Shown piece by piece: positions 24,770-33,320 of a stretch of 64,000 nt of DNA. Position 1 is the first letter of the stretch. Each line of letters opens with the position of its first letter. The DNA comes from AAA164-E04 sp014239995 (lineage in GTDB: Bacteria; Verrucomicrobiota; Verrucomicrobiia; Limisphaerales; AAA164-E04): assembly GCA_029247315.1 (NCBI GenBank), contig JAQWLM010000099.1, positions 35,185-99,184 on the forward strand, given 5' to 3'. Under the pieces are notes generated by a model. The model saw only the letters and a program-made list of their open reading frames with translations. It was not told the origin of the DNA and searched no databases. A program made the position numbers and the translations under genes.

Positions 24770-26008
24770 ATGAGCGATCAGGAGGCATCAACAGGGTCGC
24801 ATTCTGTTACCTTTTCCAGCGATTTGCCATGTCATCGTGTCATGGTGCTCGCCGGCGAACCCAGTGGTGATAGCATGGCAGCTGGCTTGGTGCATGCATT
24901 GAGAGCTGAGTGTCGGCATTCGAATCGATTGGAATTTTTTGGGGTAGGGGGCGTGAGGATGCGGGATGCAGGTGTTGAACTCATTGAAGACATGACCCGT
25001 CACTCTGTCTTTGGACTGGTCGAGGTCGCCCGGCATTATTTTCGTTTTAGAGCTATTTTCCGCATGCTGCTGGAGCTTGCTGGAGCGCGTCGACCCGACC
25101 TGATCATTCTGGTTGATTATGCCGGTTTCAACCTGCGGTTTGCCGAAGCTGTTCGTAAGCTTTCATCCTGCAATCAATTCAATAAGGCCTCAGCATGGAA
25201 ACCCCGTATTGTGTATTACGTGTCTCCTCAAGTTTGGGCCTCTCGTGCAACGCGGGTTTTCGCCCTCTCTCGCAGCGTGGATTGCGTTCTCAGCTTGTTT
25301 CCTTTCGAGAAGCCCTGGTATGCCATGCGTGCTCCTTTCTTGCGTGTTGAGTTTGTTGGGGACCCTATGGCAGACAAATATCGAAGTGTTTTCAGGGCGA
25401 CAGAAGTTGTAACCACTAAAAGGCCGCTGGTATTGTTGCTGCCCGGTAGCCGACGGCAGGAGTTGAATCGCCATATTCCCGTGATGACCCGGACAATGGC
25501 AATGATTGAGGAGAGGCTCGACTGTCGTTTCCTTATGATTCTAGCTGATGATGAGCAAGCAAATGCGGCGCAAGGGTTGTTGCCGGAGGGACACTCAGTT
25601 CAGATTCGAACCGGTGGTTTATCCGAGGCACTTGCAGAGGCCTGTCTCACTTTGGCATGCTCCGGAACCGTTACCCGTGAGTGCGGTTATCATGGCGTCC
25701 CGACCATTGTTTTTTATCGTCTTTCATATCTTACGTATTGCTTGGCTCGTATCTTGATTCAGGTGAAATACATTGCCATGCCAAACCTGCTTCTCAATCG
25801 CTTGGTGTATCCCGAATTGATTCAATCCCGAGCCACACCGGAAAACATCAGTGCCTTGGCACTGGAATTCCTGACACATCCCTCATTGCGTCAGGACACT
25901 CGAAAGGCATTGGAGCAACTGATAGAGAGCATGGGAAAGCCAGGAGCCTTTGATCGTGCAGCCAGGGTGGTACGCGAATACCTTCCCAACCCGCCAGACT
26001 CTAACTAG
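24770..26008 (+). CDS. lpxB: Lipid-A-disaccharide synthase LpxB
   Basis: GT19 enzyme joining UDP-diacylglucosamine and lipid X into the lipid A disaccharide at the inner membrane. The start motif V-M-V-L-A-G-E-P-S-G-D-S-M-A-A is followed by G-V-G-G-V-R-M-R-D-A-G, L-I-I-L-V-D-Y-A-G-F-N-L-R-F, Y-Y-V-S-P-Q-V-W-A-S-R, F-V-G-D-P-M-A-D, L-L-P-G-S-R-R-Q-E-L-N-R-H and C-S-G-T-V-T-R-E; all are family markers. I take the ATG at 24770 (412 residues) rather than the TTG at 24752. Converges with the EcsC gene 37 bp further on. The lipid A genes are scattered in this window rather than clustered as in enterobacteria. Confidence 0.95.
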   Translation: MSDQEASTGSHSVTFSSDLPCHRVMVLAGEPSGDSMAAGLVHALRAECRHSNRLEFFGVGGVRMRDAGVELIEDMTRHSVFGLVEVARHYFRFRAIFRMLLELAGARRPDLIILVDYAGFNLRFAEAVRKLSSCNQFNKASAWKPRIVYYVSPQVWASRATRVFALSRSVDCVLSLFPFEKPWYAMRAPFLRVEFVGDPMADKYRSVFRATEVVTTKRPLVLLLPGSRRQELNRHIPVMTRTMAMIEERLDCRFLMILADDEQANAAQGLLPEGHSVQIRTGGLSEALAEACLTLACSGTVTRECGYHGVPTIVFYRLSYLTYCLARILIQVKYIAMPNLLLNRLVYPELIQSRATPENISALALEFLTHPSLRQDTRKALEQLIESMGKPGAFDRAARVVREYLPNPPDSN

Positions 26009-26045
26009 TTTCAACATCGCATGGGCACGTTCCCACGGATGTGAT

Positions 26046-27089
26046 TCAACGTGGATTGAAAGGAAGAGCTACGGACTGGTAAAGTTCCTGAATGGTTGCA
26101 TTGCCATGTTTCTTTTCAAGTCTCCTGATGATGAAATGAGCGCGGGCAATGTTTTGAAAATGTTGAACAAAAATCAGATTGATCCCCATGCCTCCAAGAG
26201 CGCCAAGCAGGGGAATGGACTTTGCAGCAAAATGTTCTGAAACCATGACGCCGAAACGTGAGGCAATGGCACTTACCAGGCGGCTCAAGGCTGGCAACGA
26301 TTGGTTGACTGTCTTCGCGGAGGCGGCATAGGCTGCCGCTTCTGATACCGCCTTAGCGAGGGCCATTCGAACTGCCCAGTAATGTTTTTCAGACCGCTCC
26401 TCAGCTTTACCACCGCCCTCATAGGCGAACACCTCAAGGCAGGCCATGCGGGTTGATGCATCTCGAAGTGAGTGTCCCTCGCTTCGAGCAATATCTGCAA
26501 TGGATCTGAGCATGAGAACTGTCGAGAATGGAAGTTCCCAGGTCAGCGTTGCCAGTCCAAGCGAACCTCCTAATCCTCCTGAAAGCATCAATGCGCACTG
26601 GTGGAAACCGTTTGAGGCTGGCTTACCTCTGTGGTTGTGCATGGTCCAGGTGGCCACGTGGGCCGCCTTTGACAGGGCCGTTCCGGCGGCGCGGTGAATC
26701 ATGCCACTCAAGCCGAGAGGCATGCGACTGAAAAGTTCATCGATGGGACCTCCAACCGCTTTGGTGAGCCGGGATGCCAAGCTGGATTGCTCGAGCATCA
26801 ATCTGGCGCGGCGAAGGTCCTTGAGTTCATTTTCTGATAAGATGGCCGGTATGGATTCAAACTCGATCTGCATGCCTATGTCGAATCCTGCCATAGAATC
26901 AAGTAAGCGTAAACACACCTTTTGGTGATCATCGGGTGCATGGTCGGAATCCTGTAATTGAGAGAATTGACTTTGGGGTATCGCTGGTAAGTCTATTTCA
27001 TGCTTCTCTTTGCGTTTGGAACTGGCATGATATTCGTGTTTATTGAATGAGTTACGAATGATCGCGATGGTGGAATTGTTTTTTGGCAC
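26046..27089 (-). CDS. EcsC-family protein
   Basis: A 347-residue protein of the EcsC family, named from the third gene of the Bacillus Ecs transporter operon but widespread without it. The core (about residues 115-340) has R-A-A-G-T-A-L-S-K-A-A-H, G-G-L-G-G-S-L-G-L-A-T-L-T-W-E-L-P-F-S-T-V, E-V-F-A-Y-E-G-G and G-A-L-G-G-M-G-I-N, with two short hydrophobic segments that may dip into the membrane. The first 100 residues are hydrophilic and poorly conserved. Function unknown, possibly linked to membrane homeostasis. It is divergent from the DUF6600 lipoprotein gene. Confidence 0.82.
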   Translation of the reverse strand: MPKNNSTIAIIRNSFNKHEYHASSKRKEKHEIDLPAIPQSQFSQLQDSDHAPDDHQKVCLRLLDSMAGFDIGMQIEFESIPAILSENELKDLRRARLMLEQSSLASRLTKAVGGPIDELFSRMPLGLSGMIHRAAGTALSKAAHVATWTMHNHRGKPASNGFHQCALMLSGGLGGSLGLATLTWELPFSTVLMLRSIADIARSEGHSLRDASTRMACLEVFAYEGGGKAEERSEKHYWAVRMALAKAVSEAAAYAASAKTVNQSLPALSRLVSAIASRFGVMVSEHFAAKSIPLLGALGGMGINLIFVQHFQNIARAHFIIRRLEKKHGNATIQELYQSVALPFNPR

Positions 27090-27257
27090 TTGGTGATTGC
27101 ATGAATCCTCTGAGGAAAAAAAATGTCCCTTTTAAGGGAGGGGTATCGCTTAGGATATTAAATGGAGCATGGATCAACGATATTCGCCACCGAAAGGTCG
27201 AAATAAGATTTGACCCAGCATCACATAAAACTAAAAACATAACCATTTACCTTAAAG

Positions 27258-29360
27258 ATGATCATGTTTAATTTGAATCACTCGCTTCGACTGTCGCTTT
27301 TAACCTGCCTCATCCTGATACCAAGTCTGACCGGATGCCAAAGTCGGAGTCATCCAAGTCCCAAGCACCTAAGTGGTCCAGTCGTGGTGCGAGAGGTTGT
27401 CACTACGAATAAGACTCCGGATCCGGCTTACTTACCTCCAGCCGGGGAGAAAGCCTCCCTAATCGTTCAATTGCCTGATCGCGCCAAGCTCAGTCCTGCG
27501 GCAACGGAGGTGGTCAAATTACATGAATCCATGGTGGGGGAAGAAGTTGTCATATCCTTTGTTGAATCGACCGTCTACCCTTTCAGGTTGAGCGCCGATC
27601 AAATTGTGTATCTTCAGGATATCGGTTTGAGTGAAGACATTCTTCAAGCGATGATCAAGCGCGATACGGTCCTAGCCTCCGGATCCCATGTCGCTTCAAC
27701 TGGACTTGATCTCCCAGTTGCCGCCCCTTCATCCCAGGCCGATGTCTCCGGGAATGACGTTTTATCGACACCAGCAGTGGGTGAAGCCCCAGACACCAGG
27801 ATACCCGTTGCTGCAGTGACCGAACCGGTGTATGCCGGGCAGAGTTCTTCATCCTCAGTGGAACCTCCACCCATGGTGACTTCCCGGGAGACCCGTGTGA
27901 TCACACGGGAATATTTTCATGAGCAGCTGGCTCCTTACGGAACATGGGTCCACCTCAGTGGCCATGGATGGTGTTGGCGCCCGACCGTTGGAGTGACTAA
28001 CACACATTGGCGTCCCTACACGGACAACGGACGCTGGGTATACAGCGATCACGGATGGTATTGGCACTCTTACTACACGTGGGGATGGGCTCCGTTTCAC
28101 TATGGTCGATGGACTCGGCGTTCTGATTACGGTTGGGTCTGGGTGCCGGATACCGTTTGGGGGCCGTCATGGGTGACCTGGCGTTACTCGGACGCCTATT
28201 GTGGCTGGGCTCCTCTGCCTCCGGCTGCCCATTACCGTACTGGCTTTGGCCTGACGTATCGCGGCTCTCGCGTGTCCGTTGGATTTGGATTTGGATTGAT
28301 GCATGACCACTACGCCTTCGTGCCGCGGCACTACTTCACCCATCACCACGTGGGGCGACATAGAATGCATCGAGATAAAAAAAGGGAAGTGTACAACCAG
28401 ACCACCATTATCAATAATTACAACACTGAGAACAATCATGTCGTTATCAACAATGGGATCACCCCTAAAAGAATAGCGGCGGGCAATACGCAGGAGATTC
28501 AGCGTGTGCCCCTCAAGGAGGTGGAGGACGCTGAAAGCGTTCGATTGGTTGGCAATGGGCGTCGATCCTTGAATGTCTTACCCGTCTACCGGCCAAAATT
28601 ACCCACACAATCCACAAGGGTCTCTCAAAAAATCCTGCATCAACAAAACGGACGCTCTTCGGCCCACCGACCCGGCAGATCTTCACCCGGTAATCCAACC
28701 AATGGGCAGACTTCATCGACCGGCATGGCTTTGTCCGGGACCCATTCTCGACCACCTAATACCCTTTCACGTTCAAAGGTTGGAACACGATCCGGTGAAG
28801 CGAATCTCAGGAGATCTTCCGCGGTGCGGAAATCCAGCAACAACCGGGAGGTCGCAGGGCGGGACTCTTCCCTGACATTGCGTAGTAGCTCCGTAACCAG
28901 TCGACCTACTCCAAGAACAGGTGCCAAACTTCCATCCGGACGTCTTCGCACCTCGACGTCCCAACCACGATACGTTACCCCGTCTCGTGGAATTCGACCT
29001 TCCAGTGCAGGCACGGGTTTGCAGCGGAGTACCTCCACCAGAATTTCCAGCCGCCCACTTCTGCAGCCTCCATCGAATCCAGTCCCGAGAATGCGCGGTC
29101 AGGAACCGGTGCGAGCATTAAGACCCTCAGTGACCACACGCAGTCGCCAGGTGCCTTCACGTCAGACGAGTCGCACCTTGAATAACAGGCAGTCTTCCAG
29201 CGGGACAGTGCGCCAGCGCTCGAGTCGTCCGCCAACACGGGCCATACCTAAATTCAGATCATCGAGTCCAGCTGTATCCAGTCGTTCATCCAGTGGATAT
29301 CAGGGTCCAAGCTCGTCCTCTGACTCAAGCTCAAGTCGCCCGAGTCGTCCAGGCCGTTGA
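27258..29360 (+). CDS. DUF6600-type lipoprotein with long Ser/Arg/Pro-rich tail
   Basis: A 700-residue envelope protein. A lipoprotein signal (L-S-L-L-T-C-L-I-L-I-P-S-L-T-G-C, lipobox L-T-G-C) is followed by a short domain with E-x-V-V-I-S-F-V (about residues 60-130), a linker, and at about 215-345 the aromatic DUF6600 region: F-H-E-Q-L-A-P-Y-G-T-W, repeats of the type G-x-W-V/W-Y-W-H-S, T-W-G-W-A-P-F-H-Y-G-R-W and C-G-W-A-P-L-P-P. After Y-N-Q-T-T-I-I-N-N-Y-N the last 260 residues are disordered and dominated by S, R, P and T. The positive tail could bind LPS or peptidoglycan. Cell-surface or inter-membrane structural role inferred. Confidence 0.85.
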   Translation: MIMFNLNHSLRLSLLTCLILIPSLTGCQSRSHPSPKHLSGPVVVREVVTTNKTPDPAYLPPAGEKASLIVQLPDRAKLSPAATEVVKLHESMVGEEVVISFVESTVYPFRLSADQIVYLQDIGLSEDILQAMIKRDTVLASGSHVASTGLDLPVAAPSSQADVSGNDVLSTPAVGEAPDTRIPVAAVTEPVYAGQSSSSSVEPPPMVTSRETRVITREYFHEQLAPYGTWVHLSGHGWCWRPTVGVTNTHWRPYTDNGRWVYSDHGWYWHSYYTWGWAPFHYGRWTRRSDYGWVWVPDTVWGPSWVTWRYSDAYCGWAPLPPAAHYRTGFGLTYRGSRVSVGFGFGLMHDHYAFVPRHYFTHHHVGRHRMHRDKKREVYNQTTIINNYNTENNHVVINNGITPKRIAAGNTQEIQRVPLKEVEDAESVRLVGNGRRSLNVLPVYRPKLPTQSTRVSQKILHQQNGRSSAHRPGRSSPGNPTNGQTSSTGMALSGTHSRPPNTLSRSKVGTRSGEANLRRSSAVRKSSNNREVAGRDSSLTLRSSSVTSRPTPRTGAKLPSGRLRTSTSQPRYVTPSRGIRPSSAGTGLQRSTSTRISSRPLLQPPSNPVPRMRGQEPVRALRPSVTTRSRQVPSRQTSRTLNNRQSSSGTVRQRSSRPPTRAIPKFRSSSPAVSSRSSSGYQGPSSSSDSSSSRPSRPGR

Positions 29361-29382
29361 ACAGTAAAGAGAGGAGAATGTC

Positions 29383-30396
29383 ATGACAAGGGTGAAGCCT
29401 TTTTTAAGCGTATTTGCAATGCTCCTGATGACGATCTTGAATATACAGGCACAGGTGGATCATCGCGTGTCTCATGTCCTTTTCGAGACCGGATTTGAGG
29501 AAGAGGAGGGTTACATCTACGATGCCGATCTCATTGGACAGAATGGATGGATTGGTTTTGCTGGAGGGGACACTTTCTTGGAAGACTCCAATGACGGTTC
29601 GACGGGACTAGTCTCCGATGTGCTCCAGGGACAAGGGCAGCATGCTTATATCGGTTTTGTGAAACCAAATTATGAAACCAGTGTCGCGTTCCTCAGTTTA
29701 TTGCAGCCCGCCAATCACCAACCTATCGAAGGTGCAGATGAAATATTAAGGTTCTCGGTGAGTATGGGAATCATGGACTCGACCAACGACGAGAGAGATA
29801 ATTTTCGATGGAGTGCCTACAATACCGAGGGCTTCCGCTTGTTTTCTCTGGATTTTGATAATGAAACCAAGTCTATTTCCTATGCTCTTGATAATGATGA
29901 ACCTCTGCAGTCAACAGGTTTTGAGTTTGATAACAATATTTTTTATGACCTACGCATCGATGTGGATCTGCTGGGTAACACTTGGACGGCCCTTGTGGGC
30001 GAAGTCGTGTTGGTTGACGCTTTGCCACTGACTACGAAAAATTCCAAAAAAGACATCGGAGATATGGATGCTGTATGGGCCATTTACCGACCTGAATTGC
30101 CCGGTGATAACTACATGGTCTTTGATAATTACCGTTTAGAGGTTTTAGGAAGCCGTCCAGTTCCCCCGGTCTTGATTCCTAAGGGACACCTTCCAGGGGG
30201 AGGCTTTGTCGTCCAAGTCAAAGGGGTTTCAGGCATGGCTTACCGTATTGAGTCGACCAAAAATCTACAGCAGTGGGAGGTCATGCTGGAACGTTTGGAA
30301 CTGGGTGGTAGGGGGCATGCGGATTGGGTTGATGAGTCCGCCTCAGATGCGGGTCAAAGGTTCTATCGCCTCGTGGTCCTCTCCGAAGGGGTTTAG
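29383..30396 (+). CDS. Secreted protein with verrucomicrobial FYRL-type C-terminal domain
   Basis: A 337-residue exported protein of unknown function. The start is well supported by AGGAG about eight bases before the ATG. A signal peptide (about residues 1-23) leads to a jelly-roll-like region with E-T-G-F-E-E-E-E-G-Y, F-R-W-S-A-Y-N and F-D-N-Y-R-L-E-V, reminiscent of concanavalin-like lectin folds. The C-terminal 70 residues (Y-R-I-E-S-T-x-N-L-x-x-W...F-Y-R-L-V-V-L) match the same kind of terminal domain as the 941-residue protein. It lies 22 bp after the DUF6600 gene and may be in the same transcript. Confidence 0.75.
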   Translation: MTRVKPFLSVFAMLLMTILNIQAQVDHRVSHVLFETGFEEEEGYIYDADLIGQNGWIGFAGGDTFLEDSNDGSTGLVSDVLQGQGQHAYIGFVKPNYETSVAFLSLLQPANHQPIEGADEILRFSVSMGIMDSTNDERDNFRWSAYNTEGFRLFSLDFDNETKSISYALDNDEPLQSTGFEFDNNIFYDLRIDVDLLGNTWTALVGEVVLVDALPLTTKNSKKDIGDMDAVWAIYRPELPGDNYMVFDNYRLEVLGSRPVPPVLIPKGHLPGGGFVVQVKGVSGMAYRIESTKNLQQWEVMLERLELGGRGHADWVDESASDAGQRFYRLVVLSEGV

Positions 30397-30468
30397 AGAC
30401 ATACTCACGGGGATTATCTCACCTCGTCCGACTTTCTCGTTGGGGCCCGGGTCATTACGGCTCATCTC

Positions 30469-30488
30469 CTGCGAAGATATCTTCGCAG
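30469..30488. repeat. Perfect 20-bp palindrome between convergent genes
   Basis: CTGCGAAGATATCTTCGCAG reads the same on both strands. It lies 72 bp after the secreted-protein gene and 43 bp before the end of the convergent 30532-30957 gene. No T-run follows on either side. It could be a bidirectional transcription end, or a dimeric protein-binding site. Confidence 0.6.
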
Positions 30489-30531
30489 CAATGTTGCATG
30501 GCCTTCCTGATGTGACCCTTTTTCAAGTGAT

Positions 30532-30957
30532 TTACTCTACCTTTTTGTAAATATCTATTTCTGGATCTTCATCACGAAAACTCTCGAAATTGGTGGCGAC
30601 AGTCATGGTTTTGTAGCCCATACGGTAGACGATGGAACGATCATCGTAGATGGCTGAAATGTTAGTTTCGCTCTCACCAGCCTTGATATCTTTAAGCAAT
30701 AACAAGTGCAAATCGTTTACCTTTTGGATTTTCGCAGCACCTTCCGCGTAAATCATGGTTTGTCCCTGTGGGCTTTTAATCCAAAACTTGAAGGTTTTTT
30801 CCTTGAACTCAAGGACTTGCTTATACTTTTGCCCCTCGGTATTCTCTTTCTCAACCATCCACTTTCCGCTGATTTTTTCCAGATCATCCGCTTTTGCGGA
30901 GAAGTGAGTCAGTGCGAGGAATGTGATAACCGATAGGTATTTTAATATTGTTTTCAT
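30532..30957 (-). CDS. Secreted lipocalin-like small protein
   Basis: A 141-residue protein with a signal peptide (M-K-T-I-L-K-Y-L-S-V-I-T-F-L-A-L, cut after A-K-A). The mature part opens I-S-G-K-W-M-V-E-K and alternates short beta-strand-like segments, as in lipocalin-type or DUF-class beta-barrels that start with a G-x-W motif. No cysteine, no catalytic motif. Function unknown. It is divergent from the sulfatase gene with under 40 bp between the two preferred starts. Confidence 0.65.
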   Translation of the reverse strand: MKTILKYLSVITFLALTHFSAKADDLEKISGKWMVEKENTEGQKYKQVLEFKEKTFKFWIKSPQGQTMIYAEGAAKIQKVNDLHLLLLKDIKAGESETNISAIYDDRSIVYRMGYKTMTVATNFESFRDEDPEIDIYKKVE

Positions 30958-30994
30958 CTCTTGCTTGCCTTCATGCTTCTGCCCTTTGAATCCT

Positions 30995-32485
30995 ATGCAG
31001 GTGAATCCACTTCAACAAGTCCAATTCATGCTTGACCTCATTACAAGCAAATGGGGTGCTTTCTTGCGTCTGAGTGCATGCCACAGGTTATTGGCGTGCT
31101 GGCTTCTTATGGGGGGATATCTTCTAGAGACTCAAGGGGCGGCTCCAAACATCATCCTGATGATGGCAGATGACTTGGGTTGGTGCGATGTTGGTTTTAA
31201 CGGTAATCGAGTGGTGCATACCCCCCACCTTGACGCTCTGTCAGGAGATGGACTGATTTTTGACCGTTTTTACGCCGCATCGCCGGTTTGCAGCCCTACG
31301 CGTGGTTCCTGTCTGACCGGTCGACATCCTGCTCGCTATAAGATAAGCACCGCAAATGCTGGACATATCTTGACTGAGGAAACGACGATTGCCGAATTGC
31401 TTGCATCCAAGGGCTATTTCACGGGGCATTTTGGCAAGTGGCATCTGGGGACATTGACGCAACAAGGAAAAGACTCCAACCGAGGCGGTGATAGAAATTT
31501 ACAACATTATGCGCCACCGACTGCGCACGGTTTTCATACCTACTTCAGCACTGAAGCTAAAACCCCGACATGGGACTCTCAGTGGGCTCCTCGAAAACGA
31601 TCTCAAACCTGGTGGAATCCCGTGCATCTTCTGGATCGTGTTCCTTATGGCACTTCCTACTGGACCCCAGATGGGCGAGTGAGCGAGCCTTTACCCGGAG
31701 ATGACTCCGCGATGATCATGCAGCGTGCATTGGAATTCATGGAAAAAGCCTCGGAAGCGGATCGGCCTTTCCTTGCCGTGATTTGGTTTCATACCCCGCA
31801 TTTGCCTGTTGTTGCTGGGAAAGAATGGACCGAAGCCTACCATACCCTGGGGGCTTATCATCAGCACTATTACGGATCCATTTCTGCCTTGGATCATCAA
31901 GTGGGTCGTTTACGAAGCTTCCTTCAATCCAGGGAGCTCAAGCAAAATACGATGCTGTGGTTTTGCTCTGATAATGGGCCTGAAGGACAGTCATTTAAGG
32001 CCCCTGGTTCGGCTTGGCCCCTTCAAGGACGCAAGCGCAGTTTGCATGAAGGGGGTATCCGAGTGCCAGCATTCATGGTGTGGCCGGGAAAGGTACATTC
32101 AGGTCAACGCACCAGCCTGCCTGTAATGACAAGTGATTATCTTCCGACCTTGCTGGATATTCTGGAAGTATCCTTGCCAGCGCGCCCCATGGATGGCATG
32201 AGTCTACGTCCTCTCCTGGAGGGGGGCACTGGGCATCCCGTGGATGCTATTGAGCAACGTGAGATTGGTTTCCAGTTTGGGCGTCAAACCGCCTGGATGC
32301 GAGGTAGTCTGAAGTATTATAGTCCCGATGGAGGGAAGACTGATTACCTCTATGATTTGAATCATGATGAGCAGGAATCAATCAATCTTGCGGAGACTCA
32401 AACCGCCCAGCTTCAAAAAATGAAGGATGCACTCAGGGCTTGGCAGTTTTCCTGTTCTCAAAGTGCGGAGGGCTTGGACTATTAA
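30995..32485 (+). CDS. Secreted type I (formylglycine) sulfatase
   Basis: Hydrolyses sulfate esters, probably on a sulfated marine polysaccharide. The signature V-C-S-P-T-R-G-S-C-L-T-G-R-H-P contains the cysteine (codon 31289-31291, residue 99) that the formylglycine-generating enzyme would oxidise. Upstream, M-M-A-D-D-L-G-W gives the calcium aspartates; downstream, G-K-W-H-L-G, W-F-H-T-P-H, C-S-D-N-G-P and E-G-G-I-R-V-P are present. Length about 496 from the ATG at 30995; an ATG at 31028 is equally possible and leads straight into a signal-like hydrophobic stretch. No FGE gene is in the window. Arylsulfatase A/S1 subfamily placement needs comparison. Confidence 0.9.
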   Translation: MQVNPLQQVQFMLDLITSKWGAFLRLSACHRLLACWLLMGGYLLETQGAAPNIILMMADDLGWCDVGFNGNRVVHTPHLDALSGDGLIFDRFYAASPVCSPTRGSCLTGRHPARYKISTANAGHILTEETTIAELLASKGYFTGHFGKWHLGTLTQQGKDSNRGGDRNLQHYAPPTAHGFHTYFSTEAKTPTWDSQWAPRKRSQTWWNPVHLLDRVPYGTSYWTPDGRVSEPLPGDDSAMIMQRALEFMEKASEADRPFLAVIWFHTPHLPVVAGKEWTEAYHTLGAYHQHYYGSISALDHQVGRLRSFLQSRELKQNTMLWFCSDNGPEGQSFKAPGSAWPLQGRKRSLHEGGIRVPAFMVWPGKVHSGQRTSLPVMTSDYLPTLLDILEVSLPARPMDGMSLRPLLEGGTGHPVDAIEQREIGFQFGRQTAWMRGSLKYYSPDGGKTDYLYDLNHDEQESINLAETQTAQLQKMKDALRAWQFSCSQSAEGLDY

Positions 32486-32546
32486 ATATAATGCAGAGAA
32501 TTGCTGACATCTATGGCGGCCAGAGGCCTTCTGTCGCTCACCCCTG

Positions 32547-33242
32547 ATGACCCAATCTACACCATCTCAAAACGTGCTACATTCTCCACTGGGCTTACGT
32601 GTTGTCCCGTTTGTTCTATTCATTGCCTTGACGGCGGGGCAGGGACTCTTCGGTGAGGCCTCAGCATATTGGTTGTATTTGATCAAGTCTTTGGTGGGGA
32701 TCGGATTGATTGCCTGGATGTGGCCTAAGGTTGCAGAAATGCGTTGGGTTCTCAGCTGGGAGGCAATTGTTGTTGGAGTTTTAGTTTTTGCAATATGGGT
32801 TGGCATTGATCCCTATTTTACTCACCTGAGTGATTTTGGTGAACAGCAGGATAAGGACCCCGCACCCTGGAATCCCTATGCCTTTTTTGGACCAGGAACT
32901 CCGCTGGCATACTTTTTTGTGGTGGTCCGTATCCTGGGAATGACCTTTGTGGTTCCACCACTCGAGGAGATCTTCTATCGATCGTTTGTTTACCGCTACA
33001 TCGTAAAGCCGAAATTTGAAAAGGTAGCCTTCAATCAATTTCATTGGGGCGGCTTTTTGGGAACTTCCCTTTTGTTTGGCATCACCCATGATGAATGGCT
33101 TTCTGGCATTCTGTGTGGTTTGCTCTATCAATGGCTCGTCATTAGGAAAAATCGTGTGGGGGATGCAATGACGGCGCATGCCATTACTAACGGAATGCTG
33201 GGGTGTTATGTCGTCATCCGTGGAGCCTGGCAATTCTGGTAA
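32547..33242 (+). CDS. CAAX prenyl protease-related membrane protease (PEP-CTERM type)
   Basis: A 231-residue intramembrane protein of the CPBP/Abi family with about six membrane helices. The active-site motif is P-P-L-E-E-I-F-Y-R-S (E-E-x3-R), followed by H-W-G-G-F-L-G...G-I-T-H-D-E-W and a final N-G segment in H-A-I-T-N-G, giving the glutamates, histidine and asparagine expected for the family. The overall pattern resembles the CAAX-related protein found with exosortases in PEP-CTERM systems. No exosortase or PEP-CTERM substrate is visible here. Follows the sulfatase gene by 61 bp. Confidence 0.82.
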   Translation: MTQSTPSQNVLHSPLGLRVVPFVLFIALTAGQGLFGEASAYWLYLIKSLVGIGLIAWMWPKVAEMRWVLSWEAIVVGVLVFAIWVGIDPYFTHLSDFGEQQDKDPAPWNPYAFFGPGTPLAYFFVVVRILGMTFVVPPLEEIFYRSFVYRYIVKPKFEKVAFNQFHWGGFLGTSLLFGITHDEWLSGILCGLLYQWLVIRKNRVGDAMTAHAITNGMLGCYVVIRGAWQFW

Positions 33243-33320
33243 GGAGTCGGGTGAGGACGTGGAGCGACTTCGACGCGCGTGGCTATGGTTTGTGGCTGTG
33301 GTGTTTTACTGAGTTTTGTT

